This document shows, piece by piece, positions 35,671 through 46,325 of a DNA stretch of 64,000 bases (position 1 is its first letter; every line of letters begins with the position of its first letter). Origin of the DNA: Limnohabitans sp. 2KL-27 (GTDB taxonomy: Bacteria > Pseudomonadota > Gammaproteobacteria > Burkholderiales > Burkholderiaceae_C). A model generated the notes under the pieces. It saw only the letters and a program-made list of their open reading frames with translations. It was not told the origin of the DNA and searched no databases. The stretch lies in the NCBI RefSeq assembly GCF_001269345.1, contig NZ_CXOP01000002.1, forward strand, positions 620,853 through 684,852. The letters are read 5' to 3'. The position numbers were made by a program, and so were the translations under genes.

Positions 35671-37173
35671 ATGGACTACATCCTATCTTTGGATCAGGGC
35701 ACGACCAGCTCGCGGGCGGTGGTGTTTGACCGCCGCGGGCAAGCCGTGGCCATGGCGCAGCGCGAGTTTGGCCAGTCTTTTCCTCGGCCCGGCTGGGTCG
35801 AGCATGACGCCCGGGAAATTTGGCAAACCCAGTACCGCGTGATGCAGGACGCCATGGCGCAGGCGGGCATAGGGGGCGGCCAGTTGCGTGCGGTGGGCAT
35901 CACCAACCAGCGCGAAACCACGGTGTTGTGGGACCGCCGCACGGGCGAACCCGTGGCGCCCGCCATCGTCTGGCAAGACCGCCGAACTGCGGCCCAGTGC
36001 GATGCCTTGCGAGCAGCTGGGCATGCGGACGCGATTGCACGCAAAACCGGGCTGGTGCTGGATGCTTATTTTTCAGGTACCAAGCTGGCCTGGTTGCTCG
36101 ACCATGTGCCCGGTGCCCGGGCCCGGGCTGAACGGGGTGAGTTGGCCTTCGGCACTGTAGACAGCTGGCTGGTTTGGCAGCTCACGGGAGGCCGTGTGCA
36201 TGCCACCGATGCGAGCAACGCCTCGCGCACCCTGCTTTTGAATCTGAGCACAGGGGCTTGGGACGCGGACTTGCTGGCCTTGTTCAACATCCCCGCTTCT
36301 GTGTTGCCCCAGGTGCTGCCTTCGTGCGGCATCGTGGCCGAAACCGAGCCCCATTGGCTCGGGCGCCCGGTCCCGATTGCCGGCTGGGCCGGTGATCAGC
36401 AAGCCGCTTTGTTCGGGCAGGCCTGCTTTCAACCGGGCATGGCCAAAAACACCTATGGCACAGGCTGCTTCATGCTCATGAACACGGGTGATCGCCCTGT
36501 GGCGAGCCACCACCAGTTGCTCAGCACGGTGGCCTGGCAAGGCCCCGCTGGCGCTGAGCGTTCCTTGGCCTATGCACTGGAGGGCTCTGTTTTCATGGCC
36601 GGCGCGACGGTGCAGTGGTTGAGGGATGGTTTGCAGATCATTCAAAGTGCCCAGGAGGTGGAGGCCTTGGCGGCCAGCGTGTCGGACACAGGTGATGTGT
36701 TTCTGGTGCCGGCTTTTGCGGGGCTGGGCACCCCGGATTGGGACGGTCATGCCCGAGGCACCTTGGTGGGCATGACCCGGGGCACGGGTCGAGCCCACAT
36801 CGCCCGGGCGGCTATAGAAGCCATTGCCTTGCAAACCGCCGATGTGTTTCAGGCCATGGCCAGTGACAGTGGGTTGGCCTTGACCGAGTTGCGCGTGGAT
36901 GGCGGCGCTTGTCAAAACAACTTGCTGATGCAAATCCAGGCCAACGTGCTGGGTGTGCCTGTGGTGCGAAGCCGTGTGACCGAGACCACGGCCTTGGGCG
37001 CCGCCTATTTGGCAGGATTGGCCACGAATTTTTGGTCAGGCGCCGATGAAATATCGGCCCAATGGCAAGAGGCGCGCCGTTTTGAACCCGAATGGGATGC
37101 GGCGCAGCGACAACAGCACCTTGGGCGTTGGCGTGAGGCTGTCGATCGGTCCCGGGCCTGGGCAAGGGCTTGA
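35671..37173 (+). CDS. glpK: Glycerol kinase
   Basis: A 500-residue FGGY-family kinase that phosphorylates glycerol to glycerol 3-phosphate. The N-terminal [13 protein letters not shown] (phosphate-1 loop), [13 protein letters not shown], the phosphate-2 region [15 protein letters not shown] and the adenosine motif [15 protein letters not shown] are present. Length matches the family. The glpD-like gene follows closely. No glpF transporter or glpR repressor is adjacent. Confidence 0.96.
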   Translation: MDYILSLDQGTTSSRAVVFDRRGQAVAMAQREFGQSFPRPGWVEHDAREIWQTQYRVMQDAMAQAGIGGGQLRAVGITNQRETTVLWDRRTGEPVAPAIVWQDRRTAAQCDALRAAGHADAIARKTGLVLDAYFSGTKLAWLLDHVPGARARAERGELAFGTVDSWLVWQLTGGRVHATDASNASRTLLLNLSTGAWDADLLALFNIPASVLPQVLPSCGIVAETEPHWLGRPVPIAGWAGDQQAALFGQACFQPGMAKNTYGTGCFMLMNTGDRPVASHHQLLSTVAWQGPAGAERSLAYALEGSVFMAGATVQWLRDGLQIIQSAQEVEALAASVSDTGDVFLVPAFAGLGTPDWDGHARGTLVGMTRGTGRAHIARAAIEAIALQTADVFQAMASDSGLALTELRVDGGACQNNLLMQIQANVLGVPVVRSRVTETTALGAAYLAGLATNFWSGADEISAQWQEARRFEPEWDAAQRQQHLGRWREAVDRSRAWARA

Positions 37174-37177
37174 CGAG

Positions 37178-38794
37178 GTGTTGAGCCCCGCATTGGCGGC
37201 ATCTGCCGCGCCTTTGCTGACCCGGCGAGAGGCGCTGCTGGACCGTTTGACCGCGCCCCGGGTTTGGGATTTGGTGGTCGTCGGAGGCGGTGCAACGGGT
37301 TTGGGGGTCGCTTTGCAGGCTGCACGTGAAGGCTTGAAGGTGGCATTGCTGGAAGCCCAAGACTTTGCACAAGGCACATCCTCGAGATCGACCAAGCTGG
37401 TGCATGGTGGCGTGCGCTATTTGGCCCAAGGCCATTGGCCATTGGTGAGGGAGGCGCTGCACGAAAGGCGTGGTTTGCTGGAGCGGGCGCCCCATCTGGC
37501 TCAACCACTGGCCTTTGTCATGCCCACTTACCGCCGCGGTGATCAGGCGTTTTACGGGGTGGGGCTCAAACTGTACGAATGGTTGGCTGCCTCGGCCAGC
37601 TTGGGCAAAACCCGTTTTCTGAATGCGCAGGTGACGCAGGCGTCCATACCGGGTGTTCGCTCTGAAGGTTTGCGTGGGGGGGTGGAGTATTGGGATGGCC
37701 AATTTGACGATGCTCGCCTGGCCTTGGCTTTGGCCCGTTCAGCGGCCCGCGAAGGGGCGTGCGTGGTCAACCATGTTGCTGTCGGCGGACTTCTTTATGA
37801 AAACGGTCGTGTGGCGGGTGTACAGGCGAAAGACGCCGAGCAGGGCTTGGCATTTGATTTGAAGGCGGCCTGTGTGATCAACGCCACGGGTGTCTGGGTG
37901 GATGGGCTGCGGCTGGCCGATGGGCGTCAACGCGATCAGCCAATGACCCGCTTGGTGACGCCCAGCCAAGGTGTTCACTTGGTCGTTGACGCCTCCTTTT
38001 GGCCGGGCGACAAAGCCTTGCTGGTCCCCAAAACGGCGGATGGGCGTGTGCTTTTTGCAGTGCCTTGGCTTGGCAAGGTTTTGCTGGGCACCACGGATAC
38101 CGCCCGACTTGATGCGCCCAGCGAACCCCGTCCAGCCAGCGAAGAGGTCGATTGGATCTTGAAAGAGGCGGGTCGGTACTTGCGAAAGGCGCCCGGTCGA
38201 CAGGATGTTTTGAGCGCGTGGGCAGGTCTTCGCCCCCTGGTGCAGGTGGACTCGCCGTCATCTTCACCGAGTGCGAAGACCCAAAAAATCAGTCGCGAAC
38301 ACCATGTCGAGGTGACCGGTTCCGGTTTGGTGACTGTCACGGGTGGCAAATGGACCACTTACAGCGTCATGGCGCACGACGTGTTGAAGCAGGCCCGGCG
38401 CTTGGTGGGGCTCAAGGCCCCTTTGAAGACCTTGGCAAAAGAGTACCCGTTGATAGGTGCACCAAACCAGGATGCGGGGGCGCACCCACTCACGGGGCCT
38501 GGGGGCGCGCATTTGTACGGCTCAGAGCAATGCTGGCTGGGGTCTTTGCCGGGTGCCCAAGTGGTCCTTGCTCCAGGTCTGACCGAGGCCATGGTGAGGT
38601 TTGCGGCGCGTTTTGAATATGCGCGCAGCGTGGAAGATGTCCTGGCCAGAAGGTCCCGCTGCCTGTTCCTGGATGCGGCATTGGCCAAAGCGGTCGCCCC
38701 CAAAGTGGCGTACATCCTGCGCCAAGAACTGGCCATCGACCCGAACCTGGAGGCATTTCAGGCGCTTGCCGACGCCTATGGCCGTTGCCCATGA
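37178..38794 (+). CDS. glpD: FAD-dependent glycerol-3-phosphate dehydrogenase
   Basis: A protein of about 538 residues that oxidises glycerol 3-phosphate to dihydroxyacetone phosphate and feeds electrons to quinone. The FAD-binding VVVGGGATGLGVALQAA lies near residue 26, TSSRSTKLVHGGVRYL near 70, and the C-terminal DAO_C domain covers about 410-530. Start uncertain: I chose the GTG at 37178, four bases after the glpK stop with AGGG nine bases upstream. The frame stays open to 37046, but that would overlap glpK by 128 bases. Forms a glpKD operon for glycerol use. Confidence 0.9.
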   Translation: MLSPALAASAAPLLTRREALLDRLTAPRVWDLVVVGGGATGLGVALQAAREGLKVALLEAQDFAQGTSSRSTKLVHGGVRYLAQGHWPLVREALHERRGLLERAPHLAQPLAFVMPTYRRGDQAFYGVGLKLYEWLAASASLGKTRFLNAQVTQASIPGVRSEGLRGGVEYWDGQFDDARLALALARSAAREGACVVNHVAVGGLLYENGRVAGVQAKDAEQGLAFDLKAACVINATGVWVDGLRLADGRQRDQPMTRLVTPSQGVHLVVDASFWPGDKALLVPKTADGRVLFAVPWLGKVLLGTTDTARLDAPSEPRPASEEVDWILKEAGRYLRKAPGRQDVLSAWAGLRPLVQVDSPSSSPSAKTQKISREHHVEVTGSGLVTVTGGKWTTYSVMAHDVLKQARRLVGLKAPLKTLAKEYPLIGAPNQDAGAHPLTGPGGAHLYGSEQCWLGSLPGAQVVLAPGLTEAMVRFAARFEYARSVEDVLARRSRCLFLDAALAKAVAPKVAYILRQELAIDPNLEAFQALADAYGRCP

Positions 38795-38895
38795 GCCGGC
38801 CGCATCATCGGCGAGTGGCCAGCCAAGACCCACAGGGCAAAAGCGGAACTTTTGACCATCGATCAGCCGATTGGATGGATTTTTTTCAAAAGGTA

Positions 38896-38924
38896 TTGCG
38901 CAGCCCTGGCAATTCAGGCATAAT
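38896..38924 (+). promoter_or_regulatory. Promoter of the spc-alpha ribosomal operon
   Basis: TTGCGC (38896-38901), a 17-base spacer, then CATAAT (38919-38924) make a good sigma-70-type promoter. Transcription would start near 38931 and give a leader of about 140 bases before rplN. It is the only strong promoter seen between glpD and rplN, and indicates that this ribosomal block is transcribed independently of an S10 operon. Confidence 0.6.
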
Positions 38925-38933
38925 CGTGGGCTT

Positions 38934-38949
38934 CGCCTTGAAAAAGGCG
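38934..38949 (+). promoter_or_regulatory. GNRA-capped hairpin in the rplN leader
   Basis: CGCCTT-GAAA-AAGGCG forms a six-pair stem with a GAAA tetraloop just downstream of the predicted transcription start. It may protect the 5' end of the long mRNA or bind a regulator; no ribosomal-protein target resemblance was established. Confidence 0.4.
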
Positions 38950-39071
38950 TAGGTATCTGCCCAAACTGAAGCACAGCGAGTGGTTTGCTGTGTGAATGAC
39001 GGGTCCAAGACTGATTCCTGCAGGTTGGCTTATCGGCCAATTGGCAAGGAGTACAAGTTGGGAACAAAGAA

Positions 39072-39440
39072 ATGATCCAGACAGAATCTCGGTTGGATGT
39101 GGCCGACAACACCGGCGCCAAGTCCGTGCTGTGCATCAAGGTGCTCGGCGGGTCCAAGCGTCGCTATGCAAGTGTTGGCGACATCATCAAAGTGAGCATC
39201 AAAGAAGCCGCTCCACGTGGTCGCGTCAAAAAAGGCGAGATTTACAGTGCTGTGGTGGTTCGCACTGCCAAGGGCATCCGCCGTGGCGATGGTTCGCTCA
39301 TCAAATTCGATGGCAACGCCGCTGTGTTGCTGAACGCCAAGTTGGAGCCCATCGGCACCCGCATCTTCGGCCCGGTCACGCGTGAACTGCGTACCGAGAA
39401 GTTCATGAAGATCGTGTCCCTGGCTCCTGAAGTACTGTAA
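39072..39440 (+). CDS. rplN: Ribosomal protein uL14
   Basis: A 122-residue L14 of the large subunit, with the typical [18 protein letters not shown] start and the basic [20 protein letters not shown] core. It lies at the subunit interface near helix 95 and the L19 bridge. It is the first gene of this block; glpD, not rpsQ, is upstream. rplX follows after nine bases. Confidence 0.98.
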   Translation: MIQTESRLDVADNTGAKSVLCIKVLGGSKRRYASVGDIIKVSIKEAAPRGRVKKGEIYSAVVVRTAKGIRRGDGSLIKFDGNAAVLLNAKLEPIGTRIFGPVTRELRTEKFMKIVSLAPEVL

Positions 39441-39449
39441 GGACGCGCC

Positions 39450-39770
39450 ATGAACAAGATTCGCACAGGCGACGAAGTCATCGTCATCACAGGTCGTGAC
39501 AAGGGCAAGCGCGGCAAAGTGTCGTCGCGCGCCAGCGACTCTCACCTGCTGATTGATGGTATCAACATCGTCAAAAAACACGCCAAGCCAAACCCTATGA
39601 AGGGCACAACTGGCGGCATCATCGAAAAGGCCATGCCGATTCACCAATCCAATGTGGCGATTTTCAACGCTGCAACAGGCAAGGCTGATCGCGTGGGCAT
39701 CAAGTTGCAGGCTGACGGCAAGCGCGTTCGCGTTTACAAGTCCAGCGGCGAAGAAATCAAGGTGGCATGA
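39450..39770 (+). CDS. rplX: Ribosomal protein uL24
   Basis: A 106-residue L24 with the KOW motif ([19 protein letters not shown]) near the N-terminus. L24 is an assembly initiator that binds 23S domain I. Second gene of the block; its stop codon overlaps an ATG (ATGA) at the beginning of rplE. Confidence 0.98.
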   Translation: MNKIRTGDEVIVITGRDKGKRGKVSSRASDSHLLIDGINIVKKHAKPNPMKGTTGGIIEKAMPIHQSNVAIFNAATGKADRVGIKLQADGKRVRVYKSSGEEIKVA

Positions 39771-39772
39771 GC

Positions 39773-40312
39773 ATGGCACGTTTGCAACAACTCTTCCGCG
39801 AGAAAATCGCTGCTGACCTGACAGCCAAATTTGGCTACACGTCACCCATGCAGGTGCCTCGCATCACCAAGATCACCCTGAACATGGGTGTGTCTGAGGC
39901 GGTGGCTGACAAAAAAGTCATGGACCACGCTGTGAGTGACCTGACCAAGATTGCGGGCCAAAAGCCTGTGGTCACCAAGGCCAAGAAAGCCATTGCCGGT
40001 TTCAAAATCCGTGAACAACAGCCCATCGGCTGCATGGTGACACTGCGTGGCGTTCAGATGTATGAATTCCTGGACCGTTTCGTGACCGTGGCATTGCCCC
40101 GCGTTCGTGACTTCCGTGGAATTTCTGGCCGTGCCTTTGATGGCCGCGGCAACTACAACATCGGCGTGAAAGAGCAGATCATTTTCCCTGAGATTGAGTA
40201 CGACAAGGTGGATGCCTTGCGCGGTCTCAATATCAGCATCACCACAACGGCCAAGTCTGACGAAGAGTGCAAAGCTCTTTTGGCAGCTTTCCGCTTCCCC
40301 TTCAAGAACTGA
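39773..40312 (+). CDS. rplE: Ribosomal protein uL5
   Basis: A 179-residue L5, which binds 5S rRNA in the central protuberance. The motifs [30 protein letters not shown] and [24 protein letters not shown] are classical. The ATG at 39773 gives the standard length and MARLQQ start; an ATG two codons earlier (39767) overlaps the rplX stop and is also well placed behind AAGG. Confidence 0.97.
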   Translation: MARLQQLFREKIAADLTAKFGYTSPMQVPRITKITLNMGVSEAVADKKVMDHAVSDLTKIAGQKPVVTKAKKAIAGFKIREQQPIGCMVTLRGVQMYEFLDRFVTVALPRVRDFRGISGRAFDGRGNYNIGVKEQIIFPEIEYDKVDALRGLNISITTTAKSDEECKALLAAFRFPFKN

Positions 40313-40320
40313 GGTGTCAC

Positions 40321-40626
40321 GTGGCTAAAGTAGCTTTGATCGAGCGCGAGCTCAAGCGTGAAAAACTGGCGGCCAAGTACGCGAAAAAATACGCGGAATT
40401 GAAAGCCATCGCCAACGATGCCAAGCGCAGCGATGAAGAGCGTGCAGCTGCCCGTCTGGGTCTGCAAAAGCTCCCGCGCAACGCCAACCCGACCCGCCAA
40501 CGCAACCGCTGTGAAATCACCGGTCGCCCACGCGGTACGTTCCGTCAATTTGGTCTGGGTCGCGCCAAGATCCGTGAATTAGCCTTTGCAGGCAACATTC
40601 CGGGCGTGACCAAGGCCAGCTGGTAA
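40321..40626 (+). CDS. rpsN: Ribosomal protein uS14
   Basis: A 101-residue S14 of the long, zinc-free type (no CxxC knuckles; [11 protein letters not shown] keeps a single Cys). It starts with GTG, with GAGGTG just upstream, and the length equals the E. coli protein. It binds the 16S 3' major domain in the head of the small subunit. Confidence 0.97.
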   Translation: MAKVALIERELKREKLAAKYAKKYAELKAIANDAKRSDEERAAARLGLQKLPRNANPTRQRNRCEITGRPRGTFRQFGLGRAKIRELAFAGNIPGVTKASW

Positions 40627-40644
40627 TCGGCAGGAGATAACAAC

Positions 40645-41040
40645 ATGAGCATGAGTGATCCTATTGCCGATCTGTTGACCCGCATCCGCAACGCACAAAT
40701 GGTGTCAAAAGCCAATGTGTTGGTTCCATCTTCCAAGGTGAAGGTGGCCATCGCCCAAGTGCTGAAAGATGAAGGCTACATTGACGGCTTCCAAGTCAAA
40801 ACCGAAGATGGCAAGGCCACCCTCGAAATCGCCCTGAAGTATTACGCTGGCCGCCCGGTCATCGAGCGTATCGAGCGCGTGAGCCGCCCTGGCCTGCGCG
40901 TGTACAAAGGCCGTGATGCTATTCCTCAAGTCCAAAACGGCTTGGGCGTGGCCATCGTCACCACACCCCAAGGTGTGATGACCGATCGCAAAGCGCGTGC
41001 AGTCGGTGTCGGCGGCGAAGTGCTGTGCTACGTCGCTTAA
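40645..41040 (+). CDS. rpsH: Ribosomal protein uS8
   Basis: A 131-residue S8 with the [18 protein letters not shown] start and the C-terminal [21 protein letters not shown]. It binds 16S helix 21, and in E. coli also represses translation of the spc operon by binding near rplE. Whether that control site exists here was not verified. Confidence 0.98.
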   Translation: MSMSDPIADLLTRIRNAQMVSKANVLVPSSKVKVAIAQVLKDEGYIDGFQVKTEDGKATLEIALKYYAGRPVIERIERVSRPGLRVYKGRDAIPQVQNGLGVAIVTTPQGVMTDRKARAVGVGGEVLCYVA

Positions 41041-41053
41041 AGGGAGAAAAAGA

Positions 41054-41587
41054 ATGTCCCGCGTAGGAAAAATGCCTGTGACCATCCCCGCTGGTGTGGA
41101 TGTGTCGATCAATGCAACACAAATCAGTGTGAAGGGCGCTGGTGGTCAATTGGCCATCGCTGCCAACACACTGGTGACCGTGAACAACGAAGGAGGCAAA
41201 CTGAGTTTTGCGCCTGCCAATGATTCACGTGAAGCCAACGCCATGAGCGGCACCTTGCGTCAGCTGGTGAGCAACATGGTGACTGGCGTGACCAAAGGTT
41301 TCGAAAAGAAGCTGAACCTGATCGGCGTGGGTTACAAAGCGGCGGCCTCTGGCGCCAAATTGAACCTGGCTGTGGGTTACTCACACCCCGTCAACATCGA
41401 CATGCCAGCTGGCATCACGGTGGCCACTCCCAGCGCGACTGAAATCGTGATCAAGGGTGCTGACCGTCAACGTGTTGGCCAAATTGCTGCTGAGATCCGT
41501 GCTGTTCGTCCACCCGAGCCTTACAAAGGCAAGGGCATCCGTTATTCGGATGAGAAGATCACGATCAAAGAGACCAAGAAGAAATAA
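41054..41587 (+). CDS. rplF: Ribosomal protein uL6
   Basis: A 177-residue L6 with two related domains and the C-terminal motif [14 protein letters not shown]. It is located near the factor-binding site. The ATG at 41054 has a GGGAG-type binding site; the frame is open upstream into rpsH but without similarity. Confidence 0.98.
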   Translation: MSRVGKMPVTIPAGVDVSINATQISVKGAGGQLAIAANTLVTVNNEGGKLSFAPANDSREANAMSGTLRQLVSNMVTGVTKGFEKKLNLIGVGYKAAASGAKLNLAVGYSHPVNIDMPAGITVATPSATEIVIKGADRQRVGQIAAEIRAVRPPEPYKGKGIRYSDEKITIKETKKK

Positions 41588-41598
41588 GGAGCTGCATC

Positions 41599-41964
41599 AT
41601 GTTGACCAAGAAAGAGCAGCGTCTGCGTCGTGCACGCCAAACACGCATCCGCATTGCACAGCAAGGCGTGGCCCGTTTGACTGTGAGCCGCACCAACTTG
41701 CACATCTACGCCAGCGTCATTTCTGGCTGTGGAACCAAAGTGTTGGCCAGTGCCTCCACTGCCGAAGCCGAAGTGCGCACGGCATTGGGTGCAGCGGGCA
41801 AAGGCGGCAATGCCGCAGCAGCCACCGTCATCGGCAAGCGCATCGCTGAAAAAGCAAAAGCTGCTGGTGTTGAGAAGGTCGCCTTCGACCGCGCAGGTTT
41901 CGCTTACCACGGTCGTGTCAAGGCTTTGGCCGAAGCAGCCCGTGAAGCAGGTCTGCAGTTCTAA
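41599..41964 (+). CDS. rplR: Ribosomal protein uL18
   Basis: A 121-residue L18 with a basic N-terminus ([12 protein letters not shown]) and the C-terminal [24 protein letters not shown]. It binds 5S rRNA with L5. It is preceded by AAGGAG. Confidence 0.98.
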   Translation: MLTKKEQRLRRARQTRIRIAQQGVARLTVSRTNLHIYASVISGCGTKVLASASTAEAEVRTALGAAGKGGNAAAATVIGKRIAEKAKAAGVEKVAFDRAGFAYHGRVKALAEAAREAGLQF

Positions 41965-41981
41965 ACGGATCGGAGTTACAA

Positions 41982-42500
41982 ATGGCTAAATTTACAGCAA
42001 AACCGCAGAGCGACGGTCCTGAAGACGGTCTGCGCGAAAAGATGATCGCGGTCAACCGCGTGACCAAGGTGGTCAAGGGTGGCCGTATCCTGGGTTTCGC
42101 CGCATTGACTGTGGTCGGTGATGGCGATGGCAAAGTGGGCATGGGCAAGGGCAAATCGAAAGAAGTGCCGGCAGCTGTGCAAAAAGCGATGGAAGAAGCC
42201 CGTCGCAACCTGGCCAAAGTTCACCTCAAGAACGGCACCATTCACCACGCGGTGAACGGTCACCACGGCGCTGCACGCGTCATGATGGCGCCTGCACCCA
42301 AGGGTACCGGCATCATCGCGGGTGGTCCTATGCGTGCGGTGTTCGAAGTGGTGGGTATCACCGACATCGTGGCCAAGAGCCATGGCTCGTCCAACCCTTA
42401 CAACATGGTTCGTGCCACTTTGGACGCTTTGTCCAATTGCACAACAGCATCCAACGTGGCTGCCAAGCGTGGCAAGTCGGTTGAAGAGTTGTTTGGCTGA
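41982..42500 (+). CDS. rpsE: Ribosomal protein uS5
   Basis: A 172-residue S5. The N-terminal double-stranded-RNA-binding domain ([20 protein letters not shown]) and the C-terminal [14 protein letters not shown] are typical. It helps set decoding accuracy together with S4 and S12. Confidence 0.98.
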   Translation: MAKFTAKPQSDGPEDGLREKMIAVNRVTKVVKGGRILGFAALTVVGDGDGKVGMGKGKSKEVPAAVQKAMEEARRNLAKVHLKNGTIHHAVNGHHGAARVMMAPAPKGTGIIAGGPMRAVFEVVGITDIVAKSHGSSNPYNMVRATLDALSNCTTASNVAAKRGKSVEELFG

Positions 42501-42514
42501 ACCGGAGATCGAAC

Positions 42515-42697
42515 ATGACGACACAATCCACCGTGAAAGTCCAACTGGTTCGCAGCCCGATTGGTACCAAAGAGTCTCACCGCGCCACCGTGCGTGGCCT
42601 GGGCTTGCGCAAGCTGAACTCTGTGAGCGAGTTGCAAGACACGCCCGCAGTGCGCGGCATGATCAACAAGATCAGCTACCTGGTCAAAGTTCTCTAA
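42515..42697 (+). CDS. rpmD: Ribosomal protein uL30
   Basis: A 60-residue L30 ([19 protein letters not shown] start, [13 protein letters not shown] end). It binds 23S rRNA domain II. It sits between rpsE and rplO as usual. Confidence 0.97.
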   Translation: MTTQSTVKVQLVRSPIGTKESHRATVRGLGLRKLNSVSELQDTPAVRGMINKISYLVKVL

Positions 42698-42707
42698 GAG
42701 GCGAATG

Positions 42708-43139
42708 ATGGAACTCAATAGCATCAAGCCCGCAGAAGGCTCCAAGCACGCGCCACGTCGCGTGGGCCGTGGTATCGGTTCGGGTCTGGGTAAAACCGCC
42801 GGACGCGGTCACAAAGGTCAAAAATCCCGTTCGGGTGGCTACCACAAGGTGGGCTTTGAAGGCGGTCAAATGCCTTTGCAGCGCCGCTTGCCCAAGCGTG
42901 GTTTCAAATCACATTTGCTGAAGTACAACGCAGAAATCACACTGACCACCTTGTCTCGTTTGGACTTGGCAGAAGTGGACGTCTTGGCATTGAAACAAGC
43001 CGGTCTGGTTTCTCAAATGGCCAAAGTGGTCAAAGTGATCAACACAGGTGAGTTGACCAAAGCCGTCAAGTTGACCGGTATTGGCGCGACTGCTGGTGCC
43101 AAAGTGGCCATTGAGGCTGCTGGCGGCTCTGTTGCCTGA
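42708..43139 (+). CDS. rplO: Ribosomal protein uL15
   Basis: A 143-residue L15. The Gly/Arg/Lys-rich N-terminal extension ([19 protein letters not shown]) penetrates 23S rRNA, followed by the globular [10 protein letters not shown] region. Two ATGs are adjacent; 42708 is better spaced from GAGG than 42705. Confidence 0.97.
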   Translation: MELNSIKPAEGSKHAPRRVGRGIGSGLGKTAGRGHKGQKSRSGGYHKVGFEGGQMPLQRRLPKRGFKSHLLKYNAEITLTTLSRLDLAEVDVLALKQAGLVSQMAKVVKVINTGELTKAVKLTGIGATAGAKVAIEAAGGSVA

Positions 43140-43161
43140 ATGTTCATAAGCGAGAAACACT

Positions 43162-44481
43162 GTGGCAACCAGCGCTAATTCAACAGCCAAAACAGACAAG
43201 TTCGGTGACCTGCGTCGCCGGCTGCTGTTCTTGCTGCTCGCGCTGGTGGTTTACCGTGCGGGTGCTCACATTCCGGTCCCTGGCATTGACCCTGATCAGC
43301 TCAAGCAGTTGTTCAATGGCCAGCAAGGCGGCATCCTGAACCTGTTCAACATGTTCTCGGGTGGCGCTTTGTCGCGGTTTACCGTGTTTGCGCTGGGGAT
43401 CATGCCTTACATCTCTGCGTCCATTGTGATGCAGCTGTTGACTTATGTATTGCCTACCTTCGAGCAATTGAAGAAAGAAGGCGAAGCGGGACGTCGAAAA
43501 ATCACCCAATACACCCGTTTTGGTGCCTTGGGTTTGGCGATCTTTCAGTCTTTCGGAATTGCTGTAGCACTTGAGGCTTCTGCCGGTTTGGTGATCAACC
43601 CAGGCATGGGTTTCCGGATGACGGCTGTTGTGAGTTTGACTGCAGGCGCCATGTTCTTGATGTGGTTGGGTGAGCAGATCACCGAACGCGGTTTGGGCAA
43701 CGGTATCTCGATCCTCATCTTTGCTGGCATTGCCGCTGGATTGCCCAGTGCATTGGGTGGCTTGTTTGAATTGGTGCGCACAGGGGCCATGAACCCATTG
43801 GTCTCGATGATGATCATTGTGGTGGTCGCGCTGGTCACTTACTTTGTGGTCTTCGTTGAACGCGGTCAGCGCAAAATTTTGGTCAATTACGCACGCCGTC
43901 AGGTAGGCAACAAAGTGTATGGCGGGCAGTCATCCCACTTGCCACTCAAACTGAACATGGCGGGTGTGATTCCTCCAATTTTTGCTTCGTCGATCATTCT
44001 GCTCCCAGCGACCTTGATGGGCTGGTTCACCTCCGGCTCTTCCGAAAGTGTCGTCGTTCGCTTCTTTAAAGATGTGGCGAGTGCTTTGGCACCAGGACAG
44101 CCCGTGTATGTGATGTTCTACGCCGCTGCGATCATTTTCTTCTGTTTCTTTTACACAGCGTTGGTGTTCAACAGCCGTGAAACAGCTGACAACTTGAAGA
44201 AAAGCGGGGCTTTCATCCCTGGCATTCGCCCTGGTGATCAGACTGCCAAGTACATCGACAAGATTTTGCTGCGTTTGACTGCAGTGGGTGCGGCTTACAT
44301 CACGTTTGTGTGTTTGCTGCCAGAGTTTTTGATTCTGAAATACAATGTTCCGTTTTACTTTGGCGGTACCTCTTTGCTGATCATCGTGGTCGTGACCATG
44401 GATTTCATGGCACAAGTACAAAACTACTTGATGTCTCAACAATACGATTCGCTTTTGAAAAAGGCGAGTTTCAAGTCCTGA
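43162..44481 (+). CDS. secY: Protein translocase channel subunit SecY
   Basis: A 439-residue polytopic protein with ten predicted membrane segments and the SecY signatures [29 protein letters not shown] and the cytoplasmic loop with [15 protein letters not shown]. With SecE and SecG it forms the Sec translocon. It starts with GTG. A stable hairpin separates it from rpmJ; the secE gene lies at 60059. Confidence 0.97.
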   Translation: MATSANSTAKTDKFGDLRRRLLFLLLALVVYRAGAHIPVPGIDPDQLKQLFNGQQGGILNLFNMFSGGALSRFTVFALGIMPYISASIVMQLLTYVLPTFEQLKKEGEAGRRKITQYTRFGALGLAIFQSFGIAVALEASAGLVINPGMGFRMTAVVSLTAGAMFLMWLGEQITERGLGNGISILIFAGIAAGLPSALGGLFELVRTGAMNPLVSMMIIVVVALVTYFVVFVERGQRKILVNYARRQVGNKVYGGQSSHLPLKLNMAGVIPPIFASSIILLPATLMGWFTSGSSESVVVRFFKDVASALAPGQPVYVMFYAAAIIFFCFFYTALVFNSRETADNLKKSGAFIPGIRPGDQTAKYIDKILLRLTAVGAAYITFVCLLPEFLILKYNVPFYFGGTSLLIIVVVTMDFMAQVQNYLMSQQYDSLLKKASFKS

Positions 44482-44508
44482 GTGGCTTGGTTCGGGTTTG
44501 GTAAAGAA

Positions 44509-44527
44509 CCCTGCGTTTTACGCAGGG
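44509..44527 (+). promoter_or_regulatory. Perfect hairpin between secY and rpmJ
   Basis: CCCTGCG-TTTTA-CGCAGGG is a perfect seven-pair stem 28 bases after the secY stop. Only a short TTTT appears 12 bases later, so it is a weak or partial terminator at best, or an mRNA-processing or stability element at the spc/alpha junction. Confidence 0.45.
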
Positions 44528-44584
44528 ACACAATTTTCACCTGGTCTGCGAAGTCTGGGTATCGATGAGTTTTAGGAGAGAACC

Positions 44585-44698
44585 ATGAGAGTTTCGGCTT
44601 CGGTGAAAAAAATTTGCCGCAACTGCAAGATCATTCGCCGTAAAGGCGTTGTTCGTGTGATCTGCACAGATCCACGTCACAAGCAGCGTCAAGGCTGA
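44585..44698 (+). CDS. rpmJ: Ribosomal protein bL36
   Basis: A 37-residue L36 ([15 protein letters not shown] start, HKQRQG end) of the zinc-binding type: Cys11, Cys14, Cys27 and His32 can form the zinc site. AGGAGAG precedes the ATG. infA, which often sits just upstream, is absent here. Confidence 0.95.
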   Translation: MRVSASVKKICRNCKIIRRKGVVRVICTDPRHKQRQG

Positions 44699-44722
44699 TT
44701 GAATTAGTTTTAGAGGACGAAA

Positions 44723-45088
44723 ATGGCACGTATCGCTGGCATCAACATTCCGCCGCACAAACATGCTGAAATTGGCTTGACAGCCATCTTCGGTATTGGT
44801 CGCACCCGCGCTCGACAAATTTGCGAAGCCTCTGGCATCGCTTATTCCAAAAAGATCAAAGATCTGACGGACGCTGATCTCGAAAAAATTCGCGATCAAA
44901 TCGCAGTTTTCACCATCGAAGGTGATCTGCGTCGCGAAACAACCATGAACATCAAGCGTTTGATGGACATCGGTTGCTACCGCGGTTTCCGTCATCGTCG
45001 TGGCTTGCCCATGCGCGGTCAGCGTACACGCACCAATGCACGCACTCGCAAGGGTCCGCGCAAAGGCGCAGCGGCTCTGAAGAAATAA
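44723..45088 (+). CDS. rpsM: Ribosomal protein uS13
   Basis: A 121-residue S13 with [20 protein letters not shown], the helix-two-turn-helix region, and the basic tail [17 protein letters not shown] that contacts P-site tRNA. It is the first protein gene of the alpha operon proper in E. coli terms. Confidence 0.98.
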   Translation: MARIAGINIPPHKHAEIGLTAIFGIGRTRARQICEASGIAYSKKIKDLTDADLEKIRDQIAVFTIEGDLRRETTMNIKRLMDIGCYRGFRHRRGLPMRGQRTRTNARTRKGPRKGAAALKK

Positions 45089-45107
45089 GCAGGACTGAGA
45101 GACCACC

Positions 45108-45512
45108 ATGGCTAAAGCACAATCCAACAGCGCATCGCAACGTGTTCGCAAAAAAGTCCGCAAGAACATTGCGGACGGCATTGCACACGTGCACGCGTCT
45201 TTCAACAACACCATCATCACGATCACCGACCGTCAGGGTAATGCCTTGTCGTGGGCTTCTTCGGGTGGCCAAGGTTTCAAGGGTTCACGCAAGTCGACAC
45301 CTTTTGCAGCCCAAGTCGCTTCTGAGGTCGCAGGTCGTGCTGCGCAAGAACAAGGCATCAAAAACTTGGACGTCGAAATCAAGGGTCCTGGCCCTGGTCG
45401 CGAGTCTTCGGTTCGTGCCCTGGGTGCATTGGGTATCCGCATCACTTCGATCGCCGACGTGACACCGGTGCCGCACAACGGTTGCCGCCCTCAGAAGCGT
45501 CGTCGTATCTAA
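45108..45512 (+). CDS. rpsK: Ribosomal protein uS11
   Basis: A 134-residue S11 with [20 protein letters not shown] near residue 25 and the C-terminal [18 protein letters not shown]. It sits in the platform of the small subunit near the mRNA exit. Confidence 0.98.
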   Translation: MAKAQSNSASQRVRKKVRKNIADGIAHVHASFNNTIITITDRQGNALSWASSGGQGFKGSRKSTPFAAQVASEVAGRAAQEQGIKNLDVEIKGPGPGRESSVRALGALGIRITSIADVTPVPHNGCRPQKRRRI

Positions 45513-45531
45513 TCTCAAACCAAGCCCACCG

Positions 45532-45555
45532 CCAGGCCATGCTTGCATCGCCTGG
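45532..45555 (+). promoter_or_regulatory. Hairpin in the rpsK-rpsD gap
   Basis: CCAGGC (45532-45537) can pair with GCCTGG (45550-45555) across a 12-base loop, 42 bases before the rpsD GTG. S4 autoregulates the alpha operon in E. coli through a leader structure, but that site is before rpsM; equivalence is unproven. Confidence 0.25.
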
Positions 45556-45597
45556 CTCCCGCATTTCTGATGCGGCAGTTGCATAAAGGAAAATCAA

Positions 45598-46221
45598 GTG
45601 GCACGCTACCTCGGCCCCAAGGCCAAACTCTCCCGCCGTGAAGGCACTGACTTGTTCCTCAAGAGCGCCCGTCGCTCGATTGCGGACAAGTCTAAATTTG
45701 ATTCGAAGCCTGGCCAACACGGCCGCACTTCTGGTCAGCGCACATCAGATTACGGTCTGCAATTGCGCGAAAAGCAAAAAGTCAAGCGCATGTACGGTGT
45801 GCTGGAGAAGCAGTTCCGCCGTTATTTCGCAGAAGCCGATCGCCGCAAGGGCAACACAGGTTCCAACTTGTTGGGATTGTTGGAGTGCCGTCTCGACAAC
45901 GTCGTCTACCGCATGGGCTTTGGCTCCACACGTGCTGAAGCACGTCAGATGGTGTCACACAAGGCCATCACGGTGAATGGTCAGTCAGTGAACATCCCTT
46001 CATACTTGGTCAAGGCCGGTGATGTGATCGCTGTTCGCGAAAAATCCAAGAAGCAAAACCGTGTGGTTGAAGCTTTGCAACTGGCTTTGCAAGTGGGCAT
46101 GCCTGCTTGGGTTGAAGTCAATGCCGACAAGGCAGAAGGCACCTTCAAAAAGGTTCCTGATCGTGATGAATTCGCTGCAGACATCAACGAATCGCTGATC
46201 GTCGAACTGTACTCGCGTTAA
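45598..46221 (+). CDS. rpsD: Ribosomal protein uS4
   Basis: A 207-residue S4 starting with GTG. The N-terminal [20 protein letters not shown] and the S4 RNA-binding domain ([29 protein letters not shown], about 98-127) are canonical. It is a primary 16S-binding assembly protein. AAAGGAAAA lies upstream of the start. Confidence 0.98.
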   Translation: MARYLGPKAKLSRREGTDLFLKSARRSIADKSKFDSKPGQHGRTSGQRTSDYGLQLREKQKVKRMYGVLEKQFRRYFAEADRRKGNTGSNLLGLLECRLDNVVYRMGFGSTRAEARQMVSHKAITVNGQSVNIPSYLVKAGDVIAVREKSKKQNRVVEALQLALQVGMPAWVEVNADKAEGTFKKVPDRDEFAADINESLIVELYSR

Positions 46222-46325
46222 TTCTGAGTCGTTTCAATCGTTCCCGGGTGGCCTTGACAGGCTGCACCGGGTGCTTCATCAGCCTTACCGGTGTAACGGA
46301 CCGGGGGTATTGAGAGGAAGTCTGA

